A stretch of DNA of 6,460 bases from Methanoregulaceae archaeon. Lineage in GTDB: Archaea; Halobacteriota; Methanomicrobia; Methanomicrobiales; Methanospirillaceae. The stretch covers positions 1-6,460 of the forward strand of contig JAJRBS010000161.1 in the NCBI GenBank assembly GCA_028679325.1, written 5' to 3'. Each line of letters begins with the position of its first letter. The first letter of the stretch is position 1. Shown piece by piece: positions 5,549 through 6,460 of this stretch. Both the position numbers and the translations under genes were made by a program. The notes beneath the pieces were generated by a model. The model saw only the letters and a program-made list of their open reading frames with translations. It did not search any database and had not been told where the DNA came from.

Positions 5549-6460
5549 ATGGGAAGACGCACCGCACCGGGATGTATACACTGCAACCGGGGGGCAAAGA
5601 TGGTCCTTTTCATTACCGGAAGGTGCACGCGAAACTGCTGGTACTGTCCGCTCTCCTCGGAACGACGGGGGCATGACGCGGTGTACGCCAACGAGACGCA
5701 GGTGGTCTCGCCCGATGAAGCGGTCGAGGCGGCAAAGAAGATGCAGGCCGAGGGAACGGGAATAACGGGCGGGGAGCCTATGGTCTGCCTGGATCGGGTG
5801 ATCAGTTTTGCCGGGAGGCTGAAGCACGAGTTTGGTGAGAGTCACCACATCCACCTCTACACAGGGGAAGCGCCCGGTGCGGCCGAACTGAAAAAACTCG
5901 AAGGGTTTGTTGACGAGATCAGGATGCACCCCCCGGTCGAAGCGTGGGCCGGGATATCCGGAACTGCCTACCGGGATGCCGCCGTCCTGGCCCGGGAGAT
6001 GGGTTTTTCCTGCGGGTTCGAGGTCCCCGCCCTTCCGGAAGTGGCGGTTCTTCTCCCTGCCCTCGAGTTCCTGGATTTCCTGACCATCAACGAGCTCGAA
6101 TGGGGCGAGACGAATGCTGGCGAGATGAGGCGGCGAGGGCTCGTCCCTGATGACCTTACCGGTAATGCCGTGCGACGGTCGCGGGCGTGGGCGGCGGGTA
6201 TCAGCCGCCACCCGAAGGTGTATTTCTGCAGGTCCCGTGACAAGGACTCTGTACAGCTCCGGAGGCGTCTCATCCGTACGGCACGGACCACGGCCCGGTC
6301 GTTCGAAGAGATTACAGCGGATGGCACCGTCATCTACGGCCGCATCGAAGGCACGGTGAAGGTTCCCCCTGGTGTCAGGGCTCTCGGAGAGAAGATGTAC
6401 GAGGTCAGGGACGGTGGGATCGAGACCGCCTCCTGGGTCCTCTTTGAGCAGGGACAGGCG
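5549..6460 (+). CDS. Radical SAM protein, archaeal COG2108-like (pyruvate formate-lyase-activating-enzyme-related), partial
   Basis: Open from ATG 5549 to the right edge (304 codons, no stop), so the C-terminus is missing. Residues 26-33 read CTRNCWYC, the CX3CX2C motif that binds the [4Fe-4S] cluster cleaving S-adenosylmethionine; TGGEP (73-77) is the SAM-binding motif of radical SAM enzymes. An extra CIHC (C9, C12) precedes RGAKMVLFITG. Further along are HIHLYTG (100-106) and DEIRMHPP (122-129), which I recognise from the conserved archaeal family grouped as COG2108. Its reaction is unknown to me; the name reflects similarity to glycyl-radical activating enzymes, not a shown role. The start is the first in-frame ATG after TGA 5507-5509. 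No ribosome binding site sits at normal distance, and GGGAGGGGG at 5520-5528 is about 20 bases away. The preceding 86-bp gap shows no clear promoter, so a leaderless transcript is possible. Confidence 0.88.
   Translation, partial: MGRRTAPGCIHCNRGAKMVLFITGRCTRNCWYCPLSSERRGHDAVYANETQVVSPDEAVEAAKKMQAEGTGITGGEPMVCLDRVISFAGRLKHEFGESHHIHLYTGEAPGAAELKKLEGFVDEIRMHPPVEAWAGISGTAYRDAAVLAREMGFSCGFEVPALPEVAVLLPALEFLDFLTINELEWGETNAGEMRRRGLVPDDLTGNAVRRSRAWAAGISRHPKVYFCRSRDKDSVQLRRRLIRTARTTARSFEEITADGTVIYGRIEGTVKVPPGVRALGEKMYEVRDGGIETASWVLFEQGQA

Noticed and set aside
5502..5765. Open frame on the + strand starting MSERFNGRGH, with the same region as the radical SAM gene
   Set aside because: It is out of frame with the radical SAM protein, whose CX3CX2C and TGGEP motifs are unambiguous. 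After about 15 codons its translation is the +1 shadow of that gene. I see no frameshift in the real gene.
5138..6211. Long open frame on the - strand (357 codons)
   Set aside because: It lies opposite the end of the protease gene and most of the radical SAM gene, both with strong family motifs. Its translation is rich in Arg, Pro and Gly with no recognisable domain, as expected from the antisense of GC-rich coding DNA.

Overview
The window looks like chromosomal DNA of a GC-rich methanogenic archaeon, most likely of the Methanomicrobiales (Methanoculleus/Methanoregula-like). Four things point there: glutamate synthase split into separate domain proteins, an FrhB-type (coenzyme F420) flavo-iron-sulfur protein in place of the NADPH subunit, a secreted protein with a domain opening PHEF-G that I recall from that order, and AT-rich archaeal-type promoters with GGGAGG-like ribosome binding sites. 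This assignment rests on family recognition, not on a database search. All genes found are on the + strand.

Region 1 (1-2228) is a tight operon, cut by the left window edge. It holds the 3' end of the FMN/[3Fe-4S] synthase-domain protein of glutamate synthase, then a stand-alone GXGXG beta-helix domain protein, then an FrhB-like F420 oxidoreductase. The gaps are 4 bp each. Together they suggest a glutamate synthase that may take electrons from F420H2 rather than from NADPH or plant-type ferredoxin. The glutaminase (amidotransferase) domain would be expected upstream, outside the window.

Region 2 (2229-3389) has a promoter region with a TGTGA-N8-TCACA palindrome next to an A-rich TATA-like element. 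This precedes a small exported protein with a signal peptide, one extracellular beta domain, a Pro/Gly-rich stalk and a C-terminal membrane anchor. A 216-bp intergenic stretch follows and carries the next promoter.

Region 3 (3390-5462) encodes a 690-residue secreted papain-family (C1A) cysteine protease with a complete Gln/Cys/His/Asn active site. After the protease domain come a lectin-like domain and an Ig-like domain. The gene ends in a hairpin plus T-rich tract that overlaps its own stop codon.

Region 4 (5463-6460) starts a radical SAM protein of the archaeal COG2108-like type (function unknown), which runs off the right edge. I saw no tRNA, rRNA, CRISPR array, insertion sequence or prophage. 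The region is ordinary archaeal chromosome with a few interesting genes rather than an evident new defence or mobile system.
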